64,000 nt of DNA from Ornithodoros turicata. Taxonomy: Eukaryota; Arthropoda; Arachnida; Ixodida; Argasidae. A model generated the notes under the pieces. It was not told the origin of the DNA and made no database searches. It saw nothing but the letters and a program-made list of their open reading frames with translations. A program made the translations under genes and the position numbers. Of this stretch, positions 48,808 through 60,839 are shown in pieces (position 1 is the stretch's first letter; every line of letters begins with the position of its first letter). The DNA is taken from the NCBI RefSeq assembly GCF_037126465.1, contig NC_088202.1, positions 104,811,962 through 104,875,961 of the forward strand, read 5' to 3'.

Positions 48808-49456
48808 GGTGTCGTGGGGAACGAGCAGGCCGACAGCGCCGCAGAAGCAGCACTCTCGTCTCGGAACCGGACCCGTATTGTTCTGCTCAGAGGAGACCGC
48901 CGTTCAATTCTGCGACGTCTAGTGACACCCCTGGCTTCCCGCCAACGGACAACCGACATTCTTCCCCCCTCTATGTTGAACAGAGTTGATCCCATGCTCG
49001 CTTTCCGCATGCCACGAAACACATCTCGTCAGGATGCTGCATTAATCCACCGCATGCGCCTCGATGTGGCCTTTACAGCTCAGTGGCGTTACCGCTTGAG
49101 ACAAATTGATTCTCCCACCTGTTGCCACTGTGGTGCTCTTGAGGATCTGGAGCACATTCTTCTTCATTGCCCTCACTACGAACCTTCCCGAATCACACTC
49201 TCCGAGTCTCTTCGTCAGCTGGACTCTGGCCCTTTCTCCCTACCGAAATTGCTTGGTCCCTGGCCCAATCCAGCCCAGCAACGCTCTGCGCTCAAAGCTC
49301 TTCTGACATTTCTGGACACCATCGGACTTCGATCGTTATTGTAAAGGGGCTCGTTATTTTATTCCCCCCATTCCACCAAGCACTGGGGTAGAGTATCGCC
49401 TGTTGCGATGAAACTCCCCACTCTCCAAGACCGAAAATAAAGTTGTTGTTGTTGTT
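48808..49456 (+). mobile_element. 5'-truncated LINE inserted in gypsy, (GTT)n tail, target duplication
   Basis: AGGTATGT flanks the insert (48791-48807, where it is itself doubled, and 49457-49465), a short target duplication. It interrupts the gypsy RT between FTKMDIKKGFF and the next block. It ends in AAAATAAAGTTGTTGTTGTTG. Confidence 0.85.
48814..49344 (+). pseudogene. LINE ORF2 C-terminus: end of RNase H and CCHC motif
   Basis: Starts in the RNase H tail (GNEQADSAAEAAL), followed by CCHCGALEDLEHILLHC and ERALKALL-type C-terminal motifs ending LRSLL and a stop. The frame is intact for 176 codons, so the insertion is fairly young. Confidence 0.82.
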
Positions 49457-49486
49457 AGGTATGTTGAAAAATCCCTTTTTGATGTC

Positions 49487-49870
49487 CATTTTTGTAAAAT
49501 AATTGGACGGTGCTAATTGGTCAAGGACATCATCAATGCGAAGCATGGGATAGGGATGCTTGATGGTTTTTGCGTTTAGCTTTCTGAAGTCGTTACATAA
49601 ACGCAAAGGTGTCGTGAGATGGTGGGGCTGATGCACAACAATACAAGGCGAAGCATATTGAGAGTGTGAATGAGACACAATTCCTTTCGAGAGCCATTGT
49701 GTTACTTCCTCCTTCATAAATTTGCGGTCACTCCATGAACAGCGGTAGGGTGCTGACCTTATTGGTATATCGTCTGTTAGTTGAATTGAATGTTCCACAT
49801 CAGAGACACTGCCAATGTCGGAATTCCCACTTGTGAAGGCTTGTTTGTTCTTCTTTAGGATTTGCTTCAA
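49487..49870 (-). pseudogene. Gypsy reverse transcriptase, N-terminal part
   Basis: The frame contains SIQLTDDIPIRSAPYR, EVTQWLSKGIVSHSHS, LCNDFRKLNAKTIK and FTKMDIKKGFF. These are the palm and fingers motifs of Ty3/gypsy RT, including the first catalytic Asp. It ends where the LINE is inserted. Confidence 0.85.
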
Positions 49871-50181
49871 TTTTTCTTGTTGTTCAAGGTGTAGGTGGGA
49901 AACATATGGAACAGTTGCACCTTCGGTAATGTCGGCAACACAAGTGTCGTAGGTTGCAGTGTCTACAACGGGCGGTGCATCAAGAGTCGGTAGAGTCTCG
50001 GTTTGCGGAGTGCTTATTTCTCCTGAAAGTGATGAGCCGAAGTACTCAGCATTCGGTTTATTCTCTTCATTTGTACATAGTGTTGTTTGGGTGCTCTCTG
50101 CTAGTACAAGCGCGCATCACCTCCCAACCTGCTGCCCGCGCTGCTCAGCGGGAGCAGCGGCGCTGTCGTATAGCAGGTTGT

Positions 50182-50213
50182 CCACCAAACAAGCGCGCTG
50201 CTGTAGTAGACGG
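50182..50213. repeat. Short relic of Harbinger-like termini
   Basis: GTCCACCAAACAAGCGC...GTAGTAGAC is a 32-bp mini version of the terminal motif of the adjacent element. Confidence 0.45.
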
Positions 50214-50220
50214 AAACTAG

Positions 50221-50811
50221 GGCTGCGTCTACCAAAAAAGCGCCGACAGCACCGGTAGGGGGCAGCGCTAGCGACAGCAGGCGCTGGTTTAGTAGACAAG
50301 CTCGCTGGTTTTGCTGAAAATGGCGGCCAACGAGCAGACGACGAGATCCACGATGGTACCGCGCAGTCGATTACTGGATGTTTTTATTTCCGAAGCCTCC
50401 GAGACAGATGAAGAGCTGTGTATAACTGGCGCGCTTTCCGTCCTTACTACAAAAAAGCAAACAGACAAAGAATCCGAGGCCATGCACGAGAGCCGCCTTC
50501 AGGTTAGTCTCGCCGAAAGCGTATCTCGGTTCAAACCCTACCGCTTCCAGACCGATTTTAGAATGTCACCAACATCGTTTGAGGTTAGTTCATGTATCCA
50601 CGACCCGTATAGGTTGCATGTTGGCGTCGGGTAGCCACTGTGACGGTGATGAGCCCAGCAGTCGATGTGGACGCCATGTTCAAACTACGCAGCGGGCGAT
50701 GTCGTCTGCTATCGTGACGTCACACAGCCAGCAGCAGCGCGCTCAGCGGCTCCCGACCTGCTGCCTGCGCTGGACAGCGCTGGCAGCGGCGCTGCCTTAG
50801 TAGACGCAGCC
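50221..50811 (+). mobile_element. Harbinger-like (PIF) deletion derivative with GC-rich terminal repeats
   Basis: Ends GGCTGCGTCTAC (50221-50232) and GTAGACGCAGCC (50800-50811) are perfect 12-bp inverted repeats. The interior keeps the N-terminal part of a transposase-like protein. Subterminal GTCTACCAAAAAAGCGC...GCGCTGGTTTAGTAGAC blocks form further palindromes. Confidence 0.65.
50320..50590 (+). pseudogene. N-terminal fragment of a Harbinger-type nuclease/transposase
   Basis: Begins MAANEQTTRSTM, runs through an acidic region and reaches FQTDFRMSPTSFE. That resembles the (H)FRM(S/T)xxxFE motif in HARBI1-like nucleases ahead of the DDE domain. It is truncated before any catalytic residue. 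Confidence 0.5.
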
Positions 50812-51249
50812 TATCCGCTGGAAGCGGCGCTGCAATAGTAGACGCAACCGGTCCTTGCTGGGCTTGAGGCGAAACGGGATCCGATGGTGCATAAAGAAGA
50901 CTTTGTAGAGCACGGTCGTTACCCTGCAAACGTCTACCGCCTCCCTAGGGTACGACGTCTGTACCGGCACATCCAGCCTCGCCCATCCTATCGTCCTTTC
51001 ATTGCAGAAGCTCGTTTACCGTCTGTATTTAAATTTTGTATGTGAAGGAAAAAATGTCAGTTGAGAGAGTCAGCAATCGTCCCATGTGGCTCTTCCTTCG
51101 TCCTTTATTTTGCTTGCTGCTGTGGAGTCACTATGCACTGTTACCAACAACCCCGCCTCGGTACACCACCCGCGGTCCGGTCCTGCCAATCCTCACAGCG
51201 TTCGAAGACCCATCGCCATACCGTATGCTCTACCTGCATGGTTCATGGC

Positions 51250-51447
51250 TCTAGACGCGCACTTTGACCACATACACATCGGCGTGGTAGGCACTCTACT
51301 ACTTGCCAAGGGAAATCGTTACCTGCTATATCCTGCATCGACCGGTTCACCCTATGGCCGGAGGTAATTCTGCTCGCCGACATCTCTGCGGAGATCGTCG
51401 CCACTGCCCTTTTAACCGATTGGATAGCCCGGTTCGGTGTTCCTTCT
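51250..51447 (+). pseudogene. Gypsy integrase core fragment
   Basis: Frames contain FDHIHIGVVG...KGNRYLL (first integrase Asp region decayed) and, after a shift, EIVATALLTDWIARFGVPS, typical of gypsy integrase before the second Asp. It is cut off at about 51448. Confidence 0.7.
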
Positions 51448-52520
51448 AGAAAGAAAAAAAAAAGTTGGAAAGGTGGTAAATGCCTCTCTTACCACCCCGC
51501 TGCAACACATTCTTGCGGAAAGGTATAACGGCACTGTTTACCTCCTCGACCGCGGTGCCATCTTTCGGTCGACAACATACGCAGGGTGGTAACTGAGCCC
51601 ATTTACCACCCACGGTACAGCAGTGTATTATATGACGTAACGATCATTTCTCGAAGAGACGGTATCAACGTATTTCAGGTGTAATTTAAGTAATCAGCAA
51701 TACGGTTGTATTTTAATCCGAAATGTTGTCACTTGTGGCGGCATATTTTCCGTTACTACGACGCGGAAATCTCCGAACCGTCACTTGCAAAGTCGCTTGT
51801 CCAACGAAGAGGACATCAGAATTTGCGAAGTCGCACTGTATTATAAGAGTGTCTGTTCTCCGGCAAATTGCTGCCAGGTTTGTGATCCACACAGTTTCTT
51901 TACTTGATGACATACACACACATTTGTGATTATGTAGCGGTAGTCTGCACGACCTTTCGGCCTAACACCTGTGGCGTTGCGCGTGCGGCCTTGTGCGAAA
52001 TGTTTGTAAGCTCGGTTAATTATTGTCTGCGTCTTTCCCCTGGTGATCGGTCAATAAAGCTAATTTCTTAATTTCGCGTTTTATAATTCGTAATAACCCG
52101 TAAACCGAATTTTCACTGAGTAATTAGGACAGCCATATAGATAGAAATTTGCAAAAATAATCATGAATTTGGTATGGATGTATCACGCTAAAAACGTACA
52201 AAAAGAGCAGAACAACACAAAAGAAGAGCAACAAAAGATACACTAGTAGCATATTTCGAGGAAGTCGTACTCGTCACAGCTCAAGCGCTGTAGGCCTTCG
52301 GACGGTCCATTTGTGCACTTGAAGGGTATGTATTTGACACCCAGGGCGGTAAAGCTAGGACCCACGCCCCGGGCAGAACAGTACCACCTTGCTAAAGGGA
52401 TTAAACTTCACACATTTCTGGACTAACGTTTGTGACAGGCCATTACCACACAAAAAGGAATAAAAAGACAACCATTTTTCAAAGAGTGGGGCATTGTCCA
52501 GCGCCTCCAACTAAAGAATA
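51448..52520. other. About 1.1 kb separating two halves of a gypsy integrase, not recognised
   Basis: Starts with an A-rich run and GGTGGTAAATGCCTCTCTTA. It contains paired GGTGGTAA/TTACCACC blocks at 51472-51502 and 51585-51612. Probably an insertion, but clear termini were not found. Confidence 0.4.
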
Positions 52521-52529
52521 CTTTGCGTG

Positions 52530-53330
52530 TCGTCGGTCCCGCTATATCCTGGACAGACCGATTGCCAGTCGTGCTTCTCAGCATTGGCAATGCCTTCAAA
52601 CAGGACCTTTGCTGCTCTCCAGCAGAACTCGTCTACGGCTTACCCCTGCGGCTCCCTTGCATGTTCTTCTCCCCTGTCCCGCCAGATGCTGTGCCGGACC
52701 CGTCTTCCTACTTGTACCGCTTCCGCTCCAAACCATTACGGACATCAAGCCCTGCGCCTTTGCGTCCCCACGTTGTGCCTTGTGGTGCCCAGACATGACC
52801 TCTGCATGTTCTTGTGCGGCGGTACGGCATCCGCGCCCCCCTTCTGCAAGTCGACGGTGTGCCCTATCTGGTTCCAGGTCAGCGCGTGAAGTATGTCTGC
52901 CTTACTCTTCCCCGAGGCCCTGACAACGTGTCCACGGGCGCCGACCGCCGCCGCACCTCCAAATCCTCCTCTCTTGGATCTCAGGCCGTCGACCGCTTCC
53001 TCGACGCCGACCGCCCCTCCACGGCTTCCAGTATATCCGCCTCCTGCCCGTTGTGTCTAGTGGCATCCATACGTCCATCGTTCCATTCCCCTACCTCGGT
53101 GCTACACACTACATCACATCTAGGGCCACGTAGCCTTCATTCACTACGGCGTAGTCATCATCACGCTGGATACAACTATAGTACATCATGTGCGCTCGAG
53201 GTTTCGTTTCCCATCACCGCTGACTTCAACTTACCCATTCTGACCTATCCTTCAGCATCAATGTCTTCCTCACGGCTCTCAAACCTCGAATTACGATCGC
53301 GCACAAAACACTTGTAGCCCATTCCACGTG
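52530..53330 (+). pseudogene. Gypsy integrase C-terminal fragment
   Basis: The frame shows WTDRLPVVLLSI and SPAELVYGLPLRLP, equivalent to the integrase tail of the element at the right edge (ALPVILLG.., [17 protein letters not shown]). It is followed by a decayed C-terminal region. Multiple frame changes. Confidence 0.75.
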
Positions 53331-53340
53331 CTTACAGCAT

Positions 53341-56300
53341 TCTACAATGAAAGGAATAACTCAAATGCCGCAAACAGAACAAGACACATATCCGCACACA
53401 CTACACCGCGTGTAAATCCGCCTGTGTTGCGTAGCGCCCCTACCGGCTACGGCCATAACTGACAGCGGTAAGTGGCACGAGAAAATCAGCTCGTGAGGTG
53501 GGAGTGGAGAGCCTCGTCTAATTTCTCTCTGGGTGATCTTGGCGAAATGGGCGCACGCGACTCTCCCATCAACAGCACCAGCCGCACACGTTTGTCAACA
53601 ACGCATTGCATTGTGAACACGACGATTCATTGGCAAATGTGACGTGCATAGCACATCAATAGCGAAAAGTGGAAAATCTAGCGAGAAGGTAGTGAAGCAA
53701 ATGCCTCAGGCGTGAAGTGGCCGATATTTCAAACAGAGACTGCTGCTCTACTATCCATATAGTATCAATTCTAATATCCATATTTCAATACTCCATGGAC
53801 GTCCCTGGGACGTCTACTGTTTACTGGGACGCCGCAACTAAAACTCTCTAATCAGTGGGCGTATATTGCACTTTCGCAAAGACTCTCCTAACTGTTTCAT
53901 TTTTGGAACAGACCTTGCAGTGCATATGGAAATTAAACGCAATTATGAAGGTGCGCTAATGACTTGCGATGTACACGATGAAACCGTGAGTCGGCTGTTA
54001 AACGCGCGACCGTGACTGAAACGAACCTCAAACGGGCAATAACTCAGCCGAGAGCAATTTCGCTGTATAGAGAATGAATGTGTGCATCTGTTTCACGAGA
54101 CATTTTAAACGTGTTATTGACAAGACTGTTCCGGACTATTCTGGATCGCGTCGGTGCAAGGATCGGGAAATATACGAACCAGGCGGCTACGTGCGCTATG
54201 AAAACTGCAGCTTTCCTTTTTGCGGTATTTTTATGTAAGTATTCCTGGTGGATAGAGGTGATTCAGGGATTCAGGCATTCATTCAGCATTTGTCGTATCT
54301 GAAGGCAAAATAAGAGACGAATGCGAAAACTCTTTTGCATGATTGTTCCAGGAGTGAACTGTCTTGTGCGGAAGGAAAGAAAAACCAGTGCGAACTGAGA
54401 AAGATAGCGTAATTTTTGTTTGATCTTACTTTTTAATTATGACGCGCATGGTCTGTCCCAGCGCATGATGCATCTAAGGTGCGGCGCAGCTTCGATGCGC
54501 GCATCTGTGTAATTTGTCTCACATCTGTGGGATTAGTACACTGAAATTATAAACTTATGCATCGGTAACCTCATCGTACTTGTATTCCCCAGTCCGAATC
54601 AGTATTGTCCCAGGTGAGGTTAAGTTGACAATTCCTGGTTTTCCGTCTTGAGACAACTATGATCATCAGCGACTCCAATCCTGGCACAGAATACTTGCCG
54701 CATCACGGAAGACGACGCGCCTGAACTGCTTGTAGCTTGTAACCTGCCCCCAAATGGGCCTTTTTCACCAGTGATTATGCGCGTGCGCATGACCTTGAGT
54801 GCGCCGCTCGAGGTGCGCGTGACCGGCGCCGTGTTCAATAGATGGCGCTGGATCGGGACGACAGAACTGGAGAGGAGCGGGGACACCGTACGAACGGCGC
54901 GAGCTCGTCGGTCCTACTCGGGACCGGTTTTTGGTTCTTTGTGCCACCCACGTTGGTTTGTTTTGGTGCGGGCCGAGGGTAGCTCGCTGGACAGCCGCTA
55001 GCGAGCGTACGACGCGTATGTGAAAAAGGTGAATCACTGTTCGAACCCATAATCATACGTCAGAACGCGGATGTGTAGCAACCGATCCGCGCAGGCCGGT
55101 GTGAGCATAAGCCAAATAGAAATACCTCGTAATATGCGTATCACGTACCCGATGTAGGCATAACTCCCACAGAGAATAAACTTCTTTATTTCGTGACATG
55201 CTACATACACTGCTGCGTACGTACGTTCACTAACCGGCTATTTTAGTCGTCGCGAAAGAGGGTTGCGGCGGGGATGGCCGGCGAGGCTGGGTACCATTGG
55301 TATGTGATTATAGACGATAGCATAGTATTCATTCACAAACGAAACTTGAAGTCGAACTTTTCCGGTGATGGGATTGCCACCTCTAATTAGTAGGTAAATG
55401 AGAAGGCAGGTATGTGACACTCTCGAGTGATCAATTGCTATCCCATGTGGAAACCATCACCGTTGAATGGACCTCAAGAGCAATTATACAGTTATGGCGT
55501 GAAATGCATCAGTTCCGTTTATAAAATTCAGCGGCAACAATTGCGCCCCGCCCACTGCAGTGTAATATAATTTTCCAAGGCTGAATATTGCGCAGTTTCT
55601 TTCTTCTTTTTTTTTCATGTGAATGCTATGTTCTGTAAGATATAAATAGTGTTGCCTCCTTAGTTAACCCTCGATGTCTTCTTTTCCTTTCCTTACGTTG
55701 CTTACGACAAGACAGTTCGCAACTTGAAAGTTCGTGGAGTGAAGATCCCGAGTATTCAATGACTTTGAACTACAAATGGCGAAAGGGCAAACGTCTGTCA
55801 CGTGTTTCGATTTCGTTTTGTAACAGACGTCGAATTCGCAGAATTTAATGACAACGAAATTATTTGTTGATGTAGCGGTGACCTATGTCCAGAGATGTCA
55901 CGCACGCCTTCGTAAGTCCCTGCTTCTCTATTTCTTGCTGCATGCTTCAGACAACAGAGTGGTTGCTTGCGACCCTTAGCGTATTTCTTACGTTTAGATA
56001 CAGAATGACTATATTCTGCATGTGCAGAAGTTTACGCTAACTACCGCTGGCAATAATAATAATAGAGAGCAATTACGAACGGATCATATGAAACGATGCG
56101 CATGTGGACAGAAAGCACAACTCGAGCACTCTGCAAACGATACTCCCAACGTCAGTGGAACACAATACAACAAAGGGCTAAAAGGAAGTGACGATATGTT
56201 GTCTTCCGTCTGGAGAGAGAGAGAGAGAGAAAAAAAAAACTGGATTTGTCGTGTTTTTCTTTTTATTTGTTTAGAAACAGGAAGAAAACGAAGTTTTGAC

Positions 56301-57050
56301 TTTTGTACGACTTATTAGTGACGCCGACGATTTCTTAACGAACATTACAGAACAACTGATGGTGTAACAAGACTTATACAGTTTTGTTAAAACTTAAAGG
56401 GACCATGAAAGGATATTTGGACCATGAAAGGATATTTGACACGCCTACGATCATTTTGAATTTGTTCCTCTGTACTAAAGCATTCACCCTGTGAAATACG
56501 AAAATACGAAGTTGAAAATCGTTCAAATGTCCCAAAAAAATTCGATATTAACCACTGCCGTGAACGGCGGCTGCTACGACTCGCCCGGGAGGCGAACTGG
56601 CCGTGACATCATACACAGAGGATGTTGCCGATTCACGGATGATCTTTTGAGAGCAAATTGTAAAATTTGCAAGCAAGCTTGCAAACTTCACCATGAAATA
56701 TGTTTTAACTGAACCTGGAGCTAGATCGTAGCTAATCGTTGAGACAAAATCCTACCAGAAATGCAATGCATAGCCGTTGATTCCGGAGCGCGTTTCCCTC
56801 TCTGAGCTGCTTCTTCGTCAGAAAATGTGTCTGACGGTGGCCTTTTGGGAGCTGCTGCGTAACGAAACGATTGACGCTGTGTGCGTCGCATAATCTCTGA
56901 CAATTTGCGTTTCGCCATATTTCTACTGATTTCGACGGCAGGTATACGACGTCGTTGCTGTCCAACCCGAAACCATGCACCCACGTGGTCCCGCGGCCCT
57001 GCTGGAAAAAGCAGACTGGATCTCATTCAGCGACCGCACCAATTTCAATG
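53341..57050. other. Stretch without a supportable gene
   Basis: A CpG-rich block at about 54760-55020 could be promoter-like. There is a (GA)n/A-run at 56214-56240, and a possible single TTAA end (TTAAAGGGACCATGAAAGG, 56395) without a visible partner. No coding exons recognised. Confidence 0.45.
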
Positions 57051-57059
57051 AGTTTCAAT

Positions 57060-57690
57060 GAGAATTTATGCATCTAATTCATTTAATGTGAATATAGCAA
57101 GTATTTCTCATCGAAGTAATGAGAAGTGTTGCGGGAAAGCTGACTTTATGTTTGAGCGCTCGAACAGATGTTGTGGTGAAGGAGTCTTCCAGGAAACCGG
57201 GAGCTAATTGGTCCAATGAGAAACAATGACTTTCAATGACAACTGAGACACCCAATTCATTTAATGTGAATAACGCAGGTATTTCTAATTGAAGTAATAT
57301 TGAAGTAATCAGAAGTGTTGCGGGAAAGCTGACTTTATGTTTGAGCGCACGAACACATGTTGTGGTGAAGGAGTCTTCCAGGGAACCGGGAGCTAATTTG
57401 TTCAATGAGAACCAATGACTTTCAATGAGACCTGCGACACTGTCGTGACGTTGCCCACCTCTGTGAGGCCGACAACGGCGAGCCCTTTCACCACCCACCA
57501 CCACCACCACAATTTATTTAATGTGAATAACGCAAGTATTTCTCATTGAAGTAATGAGAAGTGTTGAGGGAAAGATAGCTTAATGTTTTAGCCCTCTAAC
57601 AGGTGTTGTGGTGAAGAAGATTCACAGGAAATCAAGAACCAAATCAAGTAATTAGTTCACTAGGTGCCAATGAGAAACAATGATTTCCAA
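57060..57690. repeat. Tandem repeat of about 180 bp, three copies
   Basis: The unit begins at ATTCATTTAATGTGAATA and includes AGTAATGAGAAGTGTTG...GGGAAAG and GTTGTGGTGAAG. Copies start near 57076, 57253 and 57511; the third is separated by about 80 bp of unrelated sequence with a (CCA)n run. Confidence 0.75.
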
Positions 57691-58782
57691 TTGGAGCAAT
57701 CTGAACCGACGTGTCGTGCAATGAAGATCCCCTTCACAGAAGAAGAACGAATTGGGCAATTGGTCTAGCATCGAACCATCATGATCACTGTGTCAATTGA
57801 ATTAATGTTCGCAAAGATGTTGGGCAGATAGGACTGCTCCATGCATAGATGAAATGATGAAAAGCATGAAAGACACATTCGAGGGATAGAGCAAGTTGGT
57901 GAGCACTGAATACAGAAGTCAATCATTCTAATTTAAAATACCTTCTATTCGAAACGTGTTTGAAGCGTCCTAGACACTACCATTGGCACAAACTACGCAA
58001 CTGACGAGTTTTAAATTGCTTACATTTAAATCCATATATTTTTTTTTTTTTTGCACTGGACGAGAGTGAAAGAGAATATTCTTCTTTGCCCCAGGAGCAT
58101 GCCCCAGGAGCATGAATATAGCAATACGCAGGAGTGCCTCAAGTGAAGTATGTTCTCTACCGATGCATAGTTGTGCACATTGTGTTTGCAAGTGGTGAAC
58201 AGACTTGTGTAAACAATATATAGCAAAGCATATCAAATAATGTACGCTTGTATGTGACAGCTGTAAGTATACTCCAAACAAGAAAATCTCAAAAACATGA
58301 TACATGACATCGTGTAAGAAAGATTGATGTTTATAGCTTACGTTATCTCTGAAAAAAAAAGAAGAAAATGCTAGAAAAGACGTCAATGGTTATGTCAAGA
58401 TTGTCGCACTACTAACAACAATTAAAAACGTGAATGATATATGCAATCAAAGAAATTTTACCATGAAAGGAAAATCAGTTTTTCACAACGGTATAGTCAT
58501 CACTCATATTCAATCTTCTTTGGCAACTTGATGACCACAAACTGCTTATTTAGTGTCATGCGCATACGTCTACATGCCAACACTACAGGTGAAGGTATTC
58601 TTATTCACTGCGAAATATAGCATACTGTTACGTTTGTTCCGAACACTGTTGTATTCCAAAAGTGTCAGTGAACTTAACGTTTCCTGACTTTCTTGACGAA
58701 AGCTAATGCGAAGATTCTCGGCATATGACCCGCCGTTCAGACAAACTATCTCGTTGTTTGTCCTCTCCCAAGCAGCACACAA

Positions 58783-58970
58783 TATTGGGCCCATATTGGC
58801 TGGTCATTGGCGATACGGGTCCAATATGGGACCCGTTTCGCCAAGATTTTCCCCATATTGGCTGAAAATGGGCAATATGGGCCCCATATTGCCCACTTTG
58901 AGCCAATATTGGCAAAATCTTGGGAATATGGGCCCCATATTGCACGCGTACACCCCATATTGACTGAACG
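58783..58970. repeat. Array of palindromic CCCATATTGGC-type motifs
   Basis: About ten copies of (G/C)CCCATATTG(G/C), many in inverted pairs such as CAATATGGGCCCCATATTG. Both flanks carry CCAAGCAGCAC (58768 and 58998). Confidence 0.7.
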
Positions 58971-59867
58971 GGGTACGTAGCCCTGTTGCACAAATGCCCA
59001 AGCAGCACGGCAAGATTGAACGTTGAAGCGTGTGAAATACCCAATTCACTACATCGTTACATTCAACAACTTCCCGCAGACGATACACATTGTTCGAAAC
59101 AGTCAACGTACTTGGCATTCCCAACGTAAAGTTCGCTAGATTTCGACACCCCAATATTCCACGTCTTGAAAGTCGCCGCCATCTTCCTTCGCGATGCCAA
59201 TGCCAATCGGCAATCGGTTTGATAGGAAGGGATGGCTATTCTGTAAAGTTAGGTGATTTCAAGTTGCTGCAAGCAGTGTAAATTGCTCTGGCGTGTGTCC
59301 GTCACCGCAACGAAAGTGTTTCGCTGCTTTGTATTCCCGGAGCGGGTTGGAAATTGCTGGTCCACAGAATATTGCGATCCCAATGAATGGGGTAACTTCG
59401 CCAATAATTCTGGCGGTTACCGTGGTACAGGGAGGGAGCTTCCCAATGAAGAGTTCTGAGGGATGTTCGCATGTTTTCTGTGGGGGGTAGTCTCTTGGAC
59501 TACCCAAACAGGCTCCAACAGCTCCCCATAGAGCCCATAGTTTGAGATAATTCACACAACACTGGGCACACGACCAATGACAGTGCAACGTTGTAGAAAT
59601 TATGCAATGCCCGTCGGCCAATCAGGAGCCTTAACTTTGGCTGACCATTCGACCGGTTCTGGCTACCATCGACTTCTACCGGATTTCACGCCTACCGCCG
59701 TTACCCGATATTCAAGATAACAGAAGCTTCTTTTGGCTAAAAGAAATATTTATTTGACACAAAGCACTGATTCAAAGATCTGATACATGGGTGCACTGTG
59801 AATACAAAGTACACTGCGTTGCTGACGCACTGTAACAAAGTTCGAGCTTGAAGCAAAACGAACACGC

Positions 59868-60362
59868 CCGCGCATGTTCTTCACTCTCCAACCGCTCCAA
59901 CTCACGAAGCATTCCAGTTCCGGAGTTGATAGACTGTTCGTGGGATAATAGTCGTGTCTAGGAACAGCACAACACACGTTGAATCACATCGACGCATGAA
60001 TAAACCAGCGAACACTTCTACAAACTGTTCTGCCGATTGACATCAACGAAACACGGAACACAAGAGGACGCCTTGCCGGCGATTTTATGATAAGCATCTT
60101 CTTTCGTTGTTTCCAGAGCAGAAAAGACGTTTGTGTGGCACGTAATCGTAATCCTGTGTTTGTTGTCAGGCCTCAAAATCCGACGGCGCCCGAACGCGTT
60201 CTTCACGCTCCAACCGCACCAGCCCACGAAGCATTCCAGTTCCGTAGTTAATAGACTGTGCGCAGGATAATAGTCGTGTCCAGGAACAGCACAACACGCG
60301 TAGAATCACAAACTGTTCTGCCGATTGACATCACCGAAACACGGAACACAAGAGGACGGACG
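59868..60362. repeat. Segmental tandem duplication
   Basis: The block with CACGAAGCATTCCAGTTCCG and GATAATAGTCGTGTC occurs at 59868-60000 and again at 60192-60310. The block CTGTTCTGCCGATTGACATC...ACACAAGAGGACG occurs at 60025-60072 and 60310-60358. The duplication is about 320 bp apart. Confidence 0.7.
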
Positions 60363-60725
60363 CCGCGCCGACCGATGCGAGTTATTTCGAAACTATGCTG
60401 AAACGGCCGCCGGGACGCTGCACACACATGCGCGCGTACAAAATGCGATTTCAAAACGTTGTCGACCAATCGGAGCGCGCACACAGTCTGGGCCAATGAG
60501 CTTGCAACGTTGTAGATTGGCGCAGTGGTACATACTCTACAGCCGCATCATCGGTTACCTGAGGAGGACTGACCCAAATCCGAGAGCAAGAGGGTTAGCA
60601 CGCGCCCTCCCTCTCCTGTGCCACCATCATGTCTAACCTCCCTCTTTCACCCTCCCCTCTTCTCCATCCCCTGGGTGCACCGAGCCGCCACTTTAGAGTA
60701 GGCTGACCGCACTTTCCCCCTACAT

Positions 60726-60746
60726 CACCCCCCCCCCCCCCCCCCT
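60726..60746. repeat. Poly-C run
   Basis: About 19 consecutive C. Confidence 0.85.
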
Positions 60747-60839
60747 GCGATCCCAATGAAGGCTCCTGAGGCTCCTCGCCGCCCTCAGTGTGTCATTGGG
60801 GAGCTGTGGGCAGCCCGATGGCATTAGGTCGCTCTTTCG

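Larger units (their letters stand above)
46559..50100 (-). mobile_element. Ty3/gypsy-type LTR retrotransposon pol, decayed
   Basis: On the minus strand, from about 50100 down: an N-terminal RT region, RT, RNase H and integrase. It is interrupted by a LINE insertion (48808-49456) and by frameshifts near 48140 and 47730. No LTRs could be delimited. A purine-rich tract at 46452-46475 is a possible polypurine tract. Confidence 0.85.

Noticed and set aside
57079..57510. 143-codon minus-strand frame
   Set aside because: It spans tandem repeat units, so the open frame is an effect of the repeat.
58783..58970. CRISPR array
   Set aside because: Eukaryotic context; repeats are palindromic and without unique regular spacers.
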